Under the pieces are notes generated by a model. That model was not told the origin of the DNA, made no database searches, and worked only from the letters and a program-made list of their open reading frames with translations. Shown piece after piece: positions 35,229-43,854 of a stretch of 64,000 nucleotides of DNA. Where the stretch lies: positions 138,792 to 202,791 of the forward strand of contig NZ_JAPOHA010000008.1 in assembly GCF_026672255.1 (NCBI RefSeq), written 5' to 3'. The position numbers and the translations under genes are program-made. Position 1 is the first letter of the stretch; each line of letters begins with the position of its first letter. The DNA is from Caproiciproducens galactitolivorans. Lineage in GTDB: Bacteria > Bacillota > Clostridia > Oscillospirales > Acutalibacteraceae.

Positions 35229-36017
35229 ATGGTTCAAGTATTGAATAGTCCTATAAAGGATTTGTTTATGCAGTTGGTTTGTGAAAGCAATACCTCAATT
35301 GAATTGTGCGCACCTTATGTGAAAACTTCAATTGTATCCTCTTTGCTGCAGCAGAAACAGAATTCAAGCTCACTAAAATTATTGACGACTTTCAATCTGA
35401 ATAATTTTTATAAAGGATCGTCAGACATTGACGCTGTCAAACTAGTCAACGAACATAATGGAAGTGTATTTAATAGTCAGCGGTTGCATGCAAAAGTCTA
35501 TTTGTTTGATAAGAAGTATGCTATTATAACATCAGCGAATCTTACATATTCCGGTTTTGAAAAAAATATTGAATATGGCGTATTATTTGATGAACCCCCT
35601 CTCGTAAAACAGGTAAGTAGTGATTTCGAGAGTATTTGCAGTGATGAAGCCACCGGAAAGATTGATGTTGAGAAAATTCAACATATTACCCGTATTCTTA
35701 ATAATTTGCCAGAATATAAAGAACCGTGTGCCTTTATGCCACCAGAAGTATCAGAGGACAAGGTATTAGACGTTGATAAGGATAGGATCATATCTCAGTT
35801 ATCCGGTTGGCAGAGCATCACTTTTCGTGTCATAGATGCATTTGGAGATATGAACTTTTCTCTTGCCGATGTTTATGAATATGAGAATACATTTCAAAAA
35901 GCATATCCAAATAACAACACAATACCTTTTAGCATTAGAAGAAATCTTCAGGAACTGCGTGACCTTGGATTAATCAAATTCAATGGAAATGGGAAGTATA
36001 CAAGACTTTGGAAATAA
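35229..36017 (+). CDS. PLD-family nuclease with C-terminal winged helix
   Basis: The 262-residue protein has one HKD-type motif, LHAKVYLFDKKYAIITSANLT, so it probably works as a dimer with a shared active site, as NgoFVII/BfiI-type restriction nucleases do. The last 60 residues (IPFSIRRNLQELRDLGLIKF) form a small winged helix like that of Dam-replacing or DpnI-type proteins. I used the ATG at 35229; a TTG four codons earlier is possible. The position downstream of the methyltransferase supports a cutting role within the same defence module. Confidence 0.82.
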   Translation: MVQVLNSPIKDLFMQLVCESNTSIELCAPYVKTSIVSSLLQQKQNSSSLKLLTTFNLNNFYKGSSDIDAVKLVNEHNGSVFNSQRLHAKVYLFDKKYAIITSANLTYSGFEKNIEYGVLFDEPPLVKQVSSDFESICSDEATGKIDVEKIQHITRILNNLPEYKEPCAFMPPEVSEDKVLDVDKDRIISQLSGWQSITFRVIDAFGDMNFSLADVYEYENTFQKAYPNNNTIPFSIRRNLQELRDLGLIKFNGNGKYTRLWK

Positions 36018-36051
36018 GCGATTAACGGATGCTTTTTGGTGGTGACGTGTA

Positions 36052-37263
36052 ATGGAAAAATGTTTGTTGGATGGTCGGATTATCTATGCCATGGATGTTT
36101 CAAGGGGATATATAGATGAAACTGAAATCAGGGAAAAAAGCAGAGAAAGACAGTTGCTGTGTTTTGACCCTGAATGTGGTCAAACGGTTGTATTTAAAAG
36201 AGGCGAAAAACGAAGCGCACATTTTGCCCACTTACCTGATCATCGGCAATGTGATTATGATGATTATGATCGGGATACTCCTGATACGTGGAAAGAAGTT
36301 AAAAGAAATATTTATAACCATTTCAAAGGAAATTGCAATGCGGGATTATCTGTGGACATGGACGTTAAAATCTTTCCTAAGTATTTTACGCCTATTTTGC
36401 TTAAGCAATCAAATAACCAGCAAATTGCAATAGAATTTGGAGATAAAAAAACAACATCTAAAACTCTTACGACTCTAACAAATGCATATCGGAAACGTAA
36501 TATTGAGGTTGAGTGGATTACAGTTGATGATGTTGGGGAATACCGCAATGAAAAGGATTTTTACTATATTAAACGGTTTCAATTGAATGAATCAAAAACT
36601 CATTCAGCTATTGTAGTAGATAAAGGTACACAGCAATTTGTTATTTATGCCTTGGATCAGGATACATATAAGTATAAAGGAGCTGATGTAATCGGCATCA
36701 GCGATCAAAATATATTTTCTTTTCAATTCCCATTAAATAATCTTATATTTGAAAATAAGAATTTGTCGGCGATAGGTTTTGGGCAGAGCTTTAAGGATTG
36801 GAAGACGCAGAAAACTGTCGCGCTTGAAGGTTTCATCAAACAGGACGAATTAAGAAGGCAAGCACGGAAGCAAAGAGAAGAAGAAATAAAACGTTTAAAG
36901 CAAGAACGGCAACAAGAGGGTAATATCCAAAGGCCAAAAAGAAAATTGGTACATATAGAGCAGGAGGAGCCTTTTTGTTTACAAAAAATTTTTATCCCAA
37001 GAACGTACTATCCGGTAACGGTAAAACTGCATCCTGCGTGGACGGAAAAAGACTTTGCAGATAAATTAAAATCTGCTGCCCATGAGAATGTATCTGCTGT
37101 AAAGATGCTGATTAGTAAGGTGTATGAATGTGATGATAATGAACTTGCTATATTTTTTCAGCTCTATGAGCGTGCCAAGACAAAGGAAAGAACACCAGAG
37201 ATACGAAAATATCTAGCAGTGTTTGAGCATGTGTTAGAACAAGCCAAGAAAATAGAGTCATAA
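36052..37263 (+). CDS. CoiA-like protein
   Basis: The 403-residue protein begins with CFDPECGQTVVFKRGEKRSAHFAHL, the Cys/His pattern at the N-terminus of the competence protein CoiA. A nuclease-like region follows with KNIYNHF-type helices and IAIEFGDKKTT, where the family has an acidic residue and a Q/K in the catalytic core. Residues about 270-310 form a charged coiled coil. CoiA acts with RecA in transformation, but relatives on mobile elements may simply be nucleases. No other competence genes are nearby. A terminator follows directly, so it is the last gene of the first island transcript. Confidence 0.7.
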   Translation: MEKCLLDGRIIYAMDVSRGYIDETEIREKSRERQLLCFDPECGQTVVFKRGEKRSAHFAHLPDHRQCDYDDYDRDTPDTWKEVKRNIYNHFKGNCNAGLSVDMDVKIFPKYFTPILLKQSNNQQIAIEFGDKKTTSKTLTTLTNAYRKRNIEVEWITVDDVGEYRNEKDFYYIKRFQLNESKTHSAIVVDKGTQQFVIYALDQDTYKYKGADVIGISDQNIFSFQFPLNNLIFENKNLSAIGFGQSFKDWKTQKTVALEGFIKQDELRRQARKQREEEIKRLKQERQQEGNIQRPKRKLVHIEQEEPFCLQKIFIPRTYYPVTVKLHPAWTEKDFADKLKSAAHENVSAVKMLISKVYECDDNELAIFFQLYERAKTKERTPEIRKYLAVFEHVLEQAKKIES

Positions 37264-37268
37264 GTTCG

Positions 37269-37304
37269 CCCCGGTTACTAATAGAGTAGCCGGGGTTTCT
37301 TTTT
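37269..37304 (+). terminator. intrinsic terminator closing the defence module
   Basis: CCCCGGTTACT pairs with AGTAGCCGGGG and is followed by TTTCTTTTT. Confidence 0.88.
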
Positions 37305-37330
37305 GCTCTGATATAATTTTAAAAATCCTA

Positions 37331-37360
37331 TTGACAACTGGTAAATGTTGGACTTATAAT
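37331..37360 (+). promoter_or_regulatory. sigma-A promoter of the polymerase transcript
   Basis: TTGACA, 18-base spacer, TATAAT. It starts a new transcript after the terminator, with a leader of roughly 270 bases. Confidence 0.75.
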
Positions 37361-37366
37361 AAAAAA

Positions 37367-37638
37367 GTCGAATATAGTCAAAAAACTGTTTCGATATGAG
37401 AAGGCATAAAGTGTATTTTGCTTTATGTTCTATCTCAAATACATAATTAGATTCCTAAAATTGAATAAGGCAGATCAAATATCGTTACAGCAAATTCCCT
37501 TTCTATTGTTTACATAAAACGATAGGGGGTCTGCAAAGATGAATTTTATAAATTCCTCTTAAATTAAATTTCAGGCTTATACCGGTTTCGGTGTAGGCCT
37601 GGTTGGCTTACAAAAATTTAATTTAGGAGGCTTTTTTA
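37367..37638 (+). promoter_or_regulatory. long structured 5' leader of the polymerase gene
   Basis: The leader has a stem at about 37396-37437 (CATAAAG with CTTTATG) and, close to the gene, AAATTAAATTT and AAATTTAATTT flanking an inner stem GGCTTATACCG/CGGTGTAGGCC. The outer stem ends right before the GGAGG of the polymerase gene, so folding could affect ribosome access. No known riboswitch motif was recognised. Confidence 0.5.
37539..37562 (+). CDS. possible 7-residue leader peptide
   Basis: AGGGGG lies nine bases before an ATG that encodes MNFINSS and then stops, directly upstream of the stem-loop in the polymerase leader. The ribosome site is as good as those of the real genes here. A translated mini-frame before a hairpin is a common attenuator design, but there is no direct evidence that it is used. 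Confidence 0.35.
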   Translation: MNFINSS

Positions 37639-40600
37639 TTGTCAACAAAAAGAAAACAGTATGTAATTCGGCAGTTCAGTATTAGCGACATAGCGGACAA
37701 AGATGGTACATTTTCCATGAGTGGTGAAGGTGCTCCAGTAAAGCAAAGTGAGAATTTTCTGTTCCATATGATCGAAAAGAAGTGGTCACCCGATTCCGAG
37801 ACCTTGAAAAATGTAATCAGCATTAAAACAGGAAGAAATGCCAAAAAGGGTGAGAAAGAGGTTTTAGCCCATATCTTAAATGATGGCGTGACATTGGGAG
37901 AGAAAAAGTTTGTATTTCTTGATTGCTCCCTGAGCAGCAGCCAGCATAAAACTTGCAAGCAGTATTATGTGGATGAAACCATTTATCATCAGGTCGTGGA
38001 AATGATGACGTTAGGGAAGAAACCCAAAATGGGAGTTCAGGGCAAATGTCTGACGGCAGTTGCGTTGATGACTACTTCCTGCAACCTCTTTGATATCAGT
38101 GATTATATCGATGACCTTGACATCTGTGTTATTGAAGATCTGGAATATGATATCAGCGGTAATAAAATTGTATATAAGGCAGATTATCAACGTACGCCGG
38201 AAGAGGAAAAACAATATCAGGATTACCTAAGTCAATTGGAAGCAAATAAGGAATACCATGAAGCTTTGGCCTCTGGGAAACAAAAAGCCAAAGATAAAGA
38301 GATTTCAAAACGGAAAAATGGCAACAAGGACACAGAGCGAACCATTGCCCAATTGGAGCGAGAAGGGTTAAGACCAAAAATGGAGCAGGCAGATAAACCT
38401 GTCAGCAGATTTTTTGCCAGCGCGATATACAAATCCATTCCGTGCTACACAAGAGAGCAGTGTGAACCAATTCCCGATGAGTTTGAATTCCCGGTAAATC
38501 GGATGACAACAGGTATCGATTTTGTTGAACAAGTCCAAGATGTTCCGCTCAATTTTGCCGATGGAACTGCCCTGATGGATGAAAGTTTTGCAAAACTGCT
38601 AAACATGGATTTGAAATCAGAAGGCGGTCAGCTTCGCTTTCCTTACTGCAAAGCATTCTTCAGTATTGTTAAATTGCATTATTGGCTGAAAGAAAAGAAC
38701 GCAGCAAGCATTACTGATATTTTCGGAGAGACTCACCAGTCTGATAAGGTAGATATTCTCATGACAAAGAGCTGCTTTAAGGCTTTTCTTGAAAAGGGAG
38801 AAACAGAAAACAAGGATGGATGCCTGTTCAATAACATGACGGAATATAAATCTCTCATTAAAAAATATGGATATGACGCATTCGGTATCGCCAACTATGT
38901 ACATGGCTCCCACTCCCAATACACGAAGATCACATATCAGATGCTGTTGGCGCTAAGAATTAAACCAATTGATATGGTCATGTTCGCACAGGACGAGTGT
39001 AACATGATTAATAAGGCTATCAGTATTTATACAGGAAATGGTGAAGCAAACTGGGAAAATGTGAAATATTTGCTCGCTTTTTTACACATGCTTCAGGATG
39101 AAAAGAAATCAAAGGAAGAAAATCTGACGGACGATGATAACCCGGAAGACGATACCATAGCGGATGAATCTGATGAAATAAATGATGATTCGGAGACGGA
39201 AACTGCGGCAGAGGATTCTGATGAAGACGGAGAAGACTCCATTGATACCAATGAAAACTGGGAGGAACCGGTTATTCAGGCAATTAGGCTGAATAAAAAT
39301 ATGATTTTTGATCCTTACGTTCGCAAGAAAATTTATGAGCGTGTCGTGTTGATGGTAAACGAAATGCGGCTTGGGAAAATCTATATGCCATGCAATTATC
39401 ATTTTGTAACCTGCCATATTCCAACATTAATAGAATGGGCAATCCACAGGGACGTGAAGAAAACACAGCAGATTGTTCCTAGAAACAAAGCATTCATGGG
39501 TAATATGCAGGGCTTATATGTTGGTATGCGTAACCCGGTTACCAGCTACTCTGAAGTTTCTGAAATAAGCCTTGAAGCAGATGCCTGCAAATGGACAAAT
39601 CATCTTAGGAATATCATTCAGTTCGGTGAAGGATTGTTTATGCCGCAGATGAACATGGATTATGACGGAGATAAAATCTGCCTGTTTTCCACAAAGCAAA
39701 ATTACAAACAGACGGTTATTTCATGGCCTGTGTGTTTTAAAGGCTGGATGCTGTCGGTTGATGATGATAGAAAAGAAGTTGACACATACGAGCATATCCA
39801 AGAGTTAATGAATGCTCGGCTTGAAAAGAAGAAGCCAAATGGGAAAGTGACCTTTGCTGATTTTATTATTCCATCGCTTCCGCAGATTAATTTTGCCGAT
39901 AAAGCGACCACAGATCCAGCGGATTTCAACAAAAAAGCGGTCGTTGATTTCATTTTAAATGCAGATGATAAAACAGGACAGATTACGGACAAGACTTCCC
40001 AAGCGGAAAATCGGATGATTGCAGAAAAAAGTGTGAGCCAATATGAGTATGCAATCCGATATGGAAAATACCTGCAGGGACTCCAAATTGACGCAAGCAA
40101 AAGTGGACTCCCGGTTTTTATCAGTGAATCTTTCCAATATACCTATCAAAAAAAGCCACTGTTTCTGCTTTATAAATGTGGGGGAAGAGAATGGCTGTAC
40201 GATCAAGACTATACAAGTCCTCTTGACTGGTTCGCAGAAAAAATATTATCGGAATATTTAAAGTGGATTAAAGAGCAAATTTATGCGAACACAAAAAAGC
40301 GAAAAGAGGCGCAGCTGGTTTACAATACAACCGGCCTGCTTCTGAACCCAAATTTGGATTGTAATATTGTCAGAGAATTCGAGCAGAAATTAGAATCAGA
40401 CTTTTTGGAGTACAAGAATGCATTTAAAGCCATTCATAAAAGATACAAAAAAATTGATGCTTTCTCCAAAAATGATGATGCAAAAGAGCGGAGAAAACTA
40501 AAACGCCAAGCATATTCCGAGCTAAATCAAAAGACGAGAGAAAAGATCTATCAATTATGCCCTAATCAGTCCATAGTGGCACAGGCTGCTGCGAATTACG

Positions 40601-41148
40601 CTTATAAATATTCTAAAGAGAACAACAAAGAGAAGAAAGAGCTGCGCTGGCAGGATAACTGGAATTTTGCATGGATGTTCCCGGAAGGGTTGATTTATCA
40701 CCTTTGGCTCAATCAAGACGAAGAAAAAATTGATGTTTCTCATGCTAAAAGTTCAAATTATGATTTCACGATGCTTGACCAGTATTATGCTGCATCCACT
40801 GAACAGCGCCGATATGAGCAAAGTGAAATCAGCGAAATTTCCGATATTACGGTGCCACAGGAATACTGGTTAAAAGAACCGCAGCAGAAGATTGAGTTGA
40901 AAGATGTGCTGTGCAAAGGCCTTGATGCGGGACTTACAATGGATGACATATCGGAACGCTTTTTTGAAGGTGCAATACTCAGCTTAAATTTGGTAAATGG
41001 CTATACACAGCTTTGGGACGAGTCAGGGAAAATTATCGGTATCAACCATTATGAATTGAAACAGTATCCCGGCGGTAAAGTGATTATCCAGCGTATCTTC
41101 AATCAGACAAAACGCACGGCACAGATTGATTGTACAGTACAAAAATAG
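37639..41148 (+). CDS. two-barrel RNA polymerase-like protein (QDE-1/YonO type)
   Basis: The 1169-residue protein carries the metal-binding signature NMDYDGDKICLF (Asp674, Asp676, Asp678). This is the DxDGD motif of double-psi beta-barrel polymerases: cellular RNA polymerase beta', phage YonO and eukaryotic RNA-dependent RNA polymerases. About 40 residues earlier lies GLYVGMRNPVTSYSEV, matching the RNP segment of RdRP proteins. A strongly acidic insert lies at about 495-545, and lysine-rich helices follow the active site. Start is TTG after GGAGG. It heads a transcript with a helicase and a type IIB topoisomerase. Template (RNA or DNA) and role, such as primer synthesis, element transcription or defence, cannot be read from sequence. 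Confidence 0.78.
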   Translation: MSTKRKQYVIRQFSISDIADKDGTFSMSGEGAPVKQSENFLFHMIEKKWSPDSETLKNVISIKTGRNAKKGEKEVLAHILNDGVTLGEKKFVFLDCSLSSSQHKTCKQYYVDETIYHQVVEMMTLGKKPKMGVQGKCLTAVALMTTSCNLFDISDYIDDLDICVIEDLEYDISGNKIVYKADYQRTPEEEKQYQDYLSQLEANKEYHEALASGKQKAKDKEISKRKNGNKDTERTIAQLEREGLRPKMEQADKPVSRFFASAIYKSIPCYTREQCEPIPDEFEFPVNRMTTGIDFVEQVQDVPLNFADGTALMDESFAKLLNMDLKSEGGQLRFPYCKAFFSIVKLHYWLKEKNAASITDIFGETHQSDKVDILMTKSCFKAFLEKGETENKDGCLFNNMTEYKSLIKKYGYDAFGIANYVHGSHSQYTKITYQMLLALRIKPIDMVMFAQDECNMINKAISIYTGNGEANWENVKYLLAFLHMLQDEKKSKEENLTDDDNPEDDTIADESDEINDDSETETAAEDSDEDGEDSIDTNENWEEPVIQAIRLNKNMIFDPYVRKKIYERVVLMVNEMRLGKIYMPCNYHFVTCHIPTLIEWAIHRDVKKTQQIVPRNKAFMGNMQGLYVGMRNPVTSYSEVSEISLEADACKWTNHLRNIIQFGEGLFMPQMNMDYDGDKICLFSTKQNYKQTVISWPVCFKGWMLSVDDDRKEVDTYEHIQELMNARLEKKKPNGKVTFADFIIPSLPQINFADKATTDPADFNKKAVVDFILNADDKTGQITDKTSQAENRMIAEKSVSQYEYAIRYGKYLQGLQIDASKSGLPVFISESFQYTYQKKPLFLLYKCGGREWLYDQDYTSPLDWFAEKILSEYLKWIKEQIYANTKKRKEAQLVYNTTGLLLNPNLDCNIVREFEQKLESDFLEYKNAFKAIHKRYKKIDAFSKNDDAKERRKLKRQAYSELNQKTREKIYQLCPNQSIVAQAAANYAYKYSKENNKEKKELRWQDNWNFAWMFPEGLIYHLWLNQDEEKIDVSHAKSSNYDFTMLDQYYAASTEQRRYEQSEISEISDITVPQEYWLKEPQQKIELKDVLCKGLDAGLTMDDISERFFEGAILSLNLVNGYTQLWDESGKIIGINHYELKQYPGGKVIIQRIFNQTKRTAQIDCTVQK

Positions 41149-41170
41149 TTTTATGTATTTCTCTTTTTGT

Positions 41171-41196
41171 TCCCTCTCGGCTAGCGCCTTGAGGGA
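41171..41196 (+). repeat. hairpin between polymerase and DUF5659 genes
   Basis: TCCCTC pairs with GAGGGA, with an inner GGC/GCC stem. There is no T-run behind it, so it is more likely an mRNA-processing or translation element than a terminator. Confidence 0.4.
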
Positions 41197-41250
41197 GCGG
41201 AGAGTGGAAAAGTATCATTCCCTCTTACAAAATCAAAGGAGGGCATGACA

Positions 41251-41439
41251 ATGAAAGATGATACAATTGTTATTTTACAGGAAAGAATGGCCGGGTGGCT
41301 TATGTTTAATAGATTCAATAAACTAAGTGAAAAAGTTGACCTCAAGGATAATAATCGAAAAATTTATGTCTTTAAGAATTCGCCGGAACTAAGAACCGCT
41401 ATGGCAAAATATCAAGAGTACAAAAATATAATCATGTAA
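41251..41439 (+). CDS. small DUF5659-like protein
   Basis: The 62-residue protein contains LQERMAGWLMFNRFNKL and IYVFKNSPELRTAMAKY, which fit the DUF5659 pattern found in mobile elements of Firmicutes. Two ATGs are possible; the second, at 41251, is at the better distance from GGAGGG. Function is unknown. It lies between the polymerase and the helicase and is probably co-transcribed with them. Confidence 0.65.
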   Translation: MKDDTIVILQERMAGWLMFNRFNKLSEKVDLKDNNRKIYVFKNSPELRTAMAKYQEYKNIIM

Positions 41440-41463
41440 AAATGAGAGGAGATCAAAATATAA

Positions 41464-43632
41464 GTGGAGGACAACAAACGAGAAAAGGTAATACTTGAAA
41501 AAATCCCTACAAATGTTGAATATAAAGATGATCAAGAAATCACAACCTATTTTACCCATAAGGTAAATCCGTCAACTGTAGATGAACTAATAGTTGATGG
41601 AACAGCAGATGTCGAATATGCAAATGTCGTAAAAAAATATATTACTAAACATCGGAAAAATTTCTCTCGACAACAAATTGATTTCTCATATGAAGTATCA
41701 AGACTCATTACAGGTGATTTAAAAGAAAATAAGCCAGTATTGGTGCCTGTAAGATGTGGGTTTGGAAAATCAACTTTTATTAATACCGTACTATTTACAA
41801 AAATATTGTGCCAAATTCATACAAATATTCCTATGGGGGATTTAGGTATAATTATTGTTACTGAACGTTTAGAAGATTTATTAAGCTTACAAGAAAGAAT
41901 ACGAGATAATTTTGGATACTACAATTTTTATCAATATGATGATATGAATGGCCAATTAATTGAAAGAAAAATTGATTGGATGTATGTTCTACAAAGTTGG
42001 AATACGAATATATCATGTAAAATGCATCTGAAATCTTATACGGAATCTCTTGAGAAATGTGATCGCTGTCAATTTCGCAGTAACTGTATAATAGGTAAGC
42101 AATCCCATGAACAATTTTATAGCCCTATTGTAGGAATTACTTCTGAACGTTTATATTATTATGCGGATTCAGGAGTAATGTATAAAATTGCGCAATGGAA
42201 AAGCAAAGGCAAGAATGGAATTAAACTTAGTAGGAAATTGTTATTAATTGATGAAAAGCCGAAACTGACACTAGTCGATGATATATCTGAAAAGCTGATT
42301 AATGATTTAACTGATGCAGTATCAAAAATAGATGAAAATAATTCCGATGAGGTAAGGAAAGACAAACAGTTTATGAAAAATCAGCTTGATGCAATTAAGC
42401 GAAACCTTCTTAACCTTGTTGAAAAATTTGAAAAATACAGAAATGCATATGTAAAATTAAGTCAACCTATATTTACAAATGAATTTTTCAAGTTATGGAA
42501 AAAGTATATGGGATATAAGTATAAAGAAAAGATTGATTTAATCGTGTCTTTCTTTTCCAAAGGTGGATTATATTGTAGGACGGGAAAATATGATCTATTT
42601 AAAACTGTTTCCATGGCAAATTTTAAAGTAAATGATTTCAAAACAATTATATTTGATGGTACGGCAGAATTATCTTTAGAATATGATGTTAACGATTTTA
42701 ATTTATTACAAGTAGAGGATTTCAGAGAATATTCCAATGTAACTTTTCATTTAGTAGAAGGTAATTATTCTAAAAGGAAGGTTTTAGAAAATCCAGAAGT
42801 GGTAAATCCGATTATTAATTGGATTAATAGCCATGTTGACCAACCTACTTATGTTGTATCTTATCAAGGAGCAAGTGATTACTTATATACTGGACTAAAG
42901 GATAACAAATATGTTGTTTGCTATAAAGGTAGCAATAAGCAAGAATGTATACCATATTATGGATATACAAAGGGTATGAATAATTTTAAGCATTGTACTC
43001 AGATGATACAAATAGGATGGAATCGTTGGGATTCTGATTCCTATCTGGCATATAGAATTGCAACCAGTAGATTAATCAAAAATAAATTTGACGAAAAGTA
43101 CGAAGAAAAATTTGAAGTTATTCAAAATTTGCTAACCAATAAAAATGGGGTATTTGCTTTTTCTGATGTCGAAATGTATAAACTTATGCATCTAATAAAT
43201 GACTTTGAGCAAGAAGTTTTTAGAACTGAAGTCAGAGAATTTTCCAATATGAATCCCATTGACATTTATATTTTTGGTTGCAATAAAACCATGAAATCTA
43301 TGATTGCTCAGCGCTTTGTAAATTGTAAATTTGTTGATGAAAAATGGACTGAAATTGAAGAATATAATATGCGAAAGCGCGCACATGCTGAAAATAATCT
43401 TATTCTTAAATTGATAGATTGGATTCGGCAATGGGATGGAAATTATCAGGATATTAGCAATTTGAGAAATGAATTAGAAATTACAGAAAATTATTGGAAA
43501 AAAATTAAGAAAAAAGATTCAGTTAAAAAAATTTGGAATGAAAGAAAAATTATTGTTAAAAAATACGATAAGAAATTCTGCATTGTAACTCAAGAGTATT
43601 TAAAAAATAGCATGAATTCAAAGGGGTACTAA
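41464..43632 (+). CDS. XPD/DinG-like helicase with probable Fe-S cluster
   Basis: The 722-residue protein has a P-loop, PVRCGFGKST at 95-104, and a Walker B box LIDEK at 261-265. Between them lie four cysteines at 185, 199, 202 and 208 (C-x13-C-x2-C-x5-C), where XPD and DinG helicases hold a 4Fe-4S cluster. A further motor half is suggested by TYVVSYQGASDYL and the later R-rich segments. The start is GTG, 14 bases behind GAGGAG. As part of the transcript with the polymerase and the topoisomerase it probably opens duplex DNA or RNA-DNA hybrids. The sequence is divergent, so the helicase class is less certain than the ATPase and cysteine motifs. Confidence 0.7.
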   Translation: MEDNKREKVILEKIPTNVEYKDDQEITTYFTHKVNPSTVDELIVDGTADVEYANVVKKYITKHRKNFSRQQIDFSYEVSRLITGDLKENKPVLVPVRCGFGKSTFINTVLFTKILCQIHTNIPMGDLGIIIVTERLEDLLSLQERIRDNFGYYNFYQYDDMNGQLIERKIDWMYVLQSWNTNISCKMHLKSYTESLEKCDRCQFRSNCIIGKQSHEQFYSPIVGITSERLYYYADSGVMYKIAQWKSKGKNGIKLSRKLLLIDEKPKLTLVDDISEKLINDLTDAVSKIDENNSDEVRKDKQFMKNQLDAIKRNLLNLVEKFEKYRNAYVKLSQPIFTNEFFKLWKKYMGYKYKEKIDLIVSFFSKGGLYCRTGKYDLFKTVSMANFKVNDFKTIIFDGTAELSLEYDVNDFNLLQVEDFREYSNVTFHLVEGNYSKRKVLENPEVVNPIINWINSHVDQPTYVVSYQGASDYLYTGLKDNKYVVCYKGSNKQECIPYYGYTKGMNNFKHCTQMIQIGWNRWDSDSYLAYRIATSRLIKNKFDEKYEEKFEVIQNLLTNKNGVFAFSDVEMYKLMHLINDFEQEVFRTEVREFSNMNPIDIYIFGCNKTMKSMIAQRFVNCKFVDEKWTEIEEYNMRKRAHAENNLILKLIDWIRQWDGNYQDISNLRNELEITENYWKKIKKKDSVKKIWNERKIIVKKYDKKFCIVTQEYLKNSMNSKGY

Positions 43633-43686
43633 TTTATATAATATTATTTTATAGGGAATAATACCCATTAACTAAAAATTTGTTTC

Positions 43687-43794
43687 ACGCCCTTTTTTGC
43701 CAAGCTTTTTTGGGCGTTAAAATGACTTTTTTAGTTAGGTAGTTTCACTTGGCGAACGCAGTGAGCTTAGTGAAACCCTAAATGAAAAGTCATT
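43687..43794. repeat. nested palindromes between helicase and topoisomerase genes
   Basis: ACGCCC (43687) pairs with GGGCGT (43712). Then AATGACTTTT (43721) pairs with AAAAGTCATT (43785), enclosing GTTTCACT (43742) with AGTGAAAC (43769). The central loop holds a GC-richer word, GGCGAACGCAGTGAGC, unlike the AT-rich surroundings. It could be a small palindromic element, a structured RNA or a DNA site for a protein. Confidence 0.55.
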
Positions 43795-43854
43795 AGCAAA
43801 AAAGCGGAATAATTATTGAGATTCAAAAAATAAAGGAGAACGAGAATATAACAT

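Noticed and set aside
27872..37263. Assignment of the defence module to DISARM or BREX
   Set aside because: No DUF1998 protein, PglZ phosphatase or Lon-like BrxL was found; PLD-helicase plus methylase alone does not define these systems.
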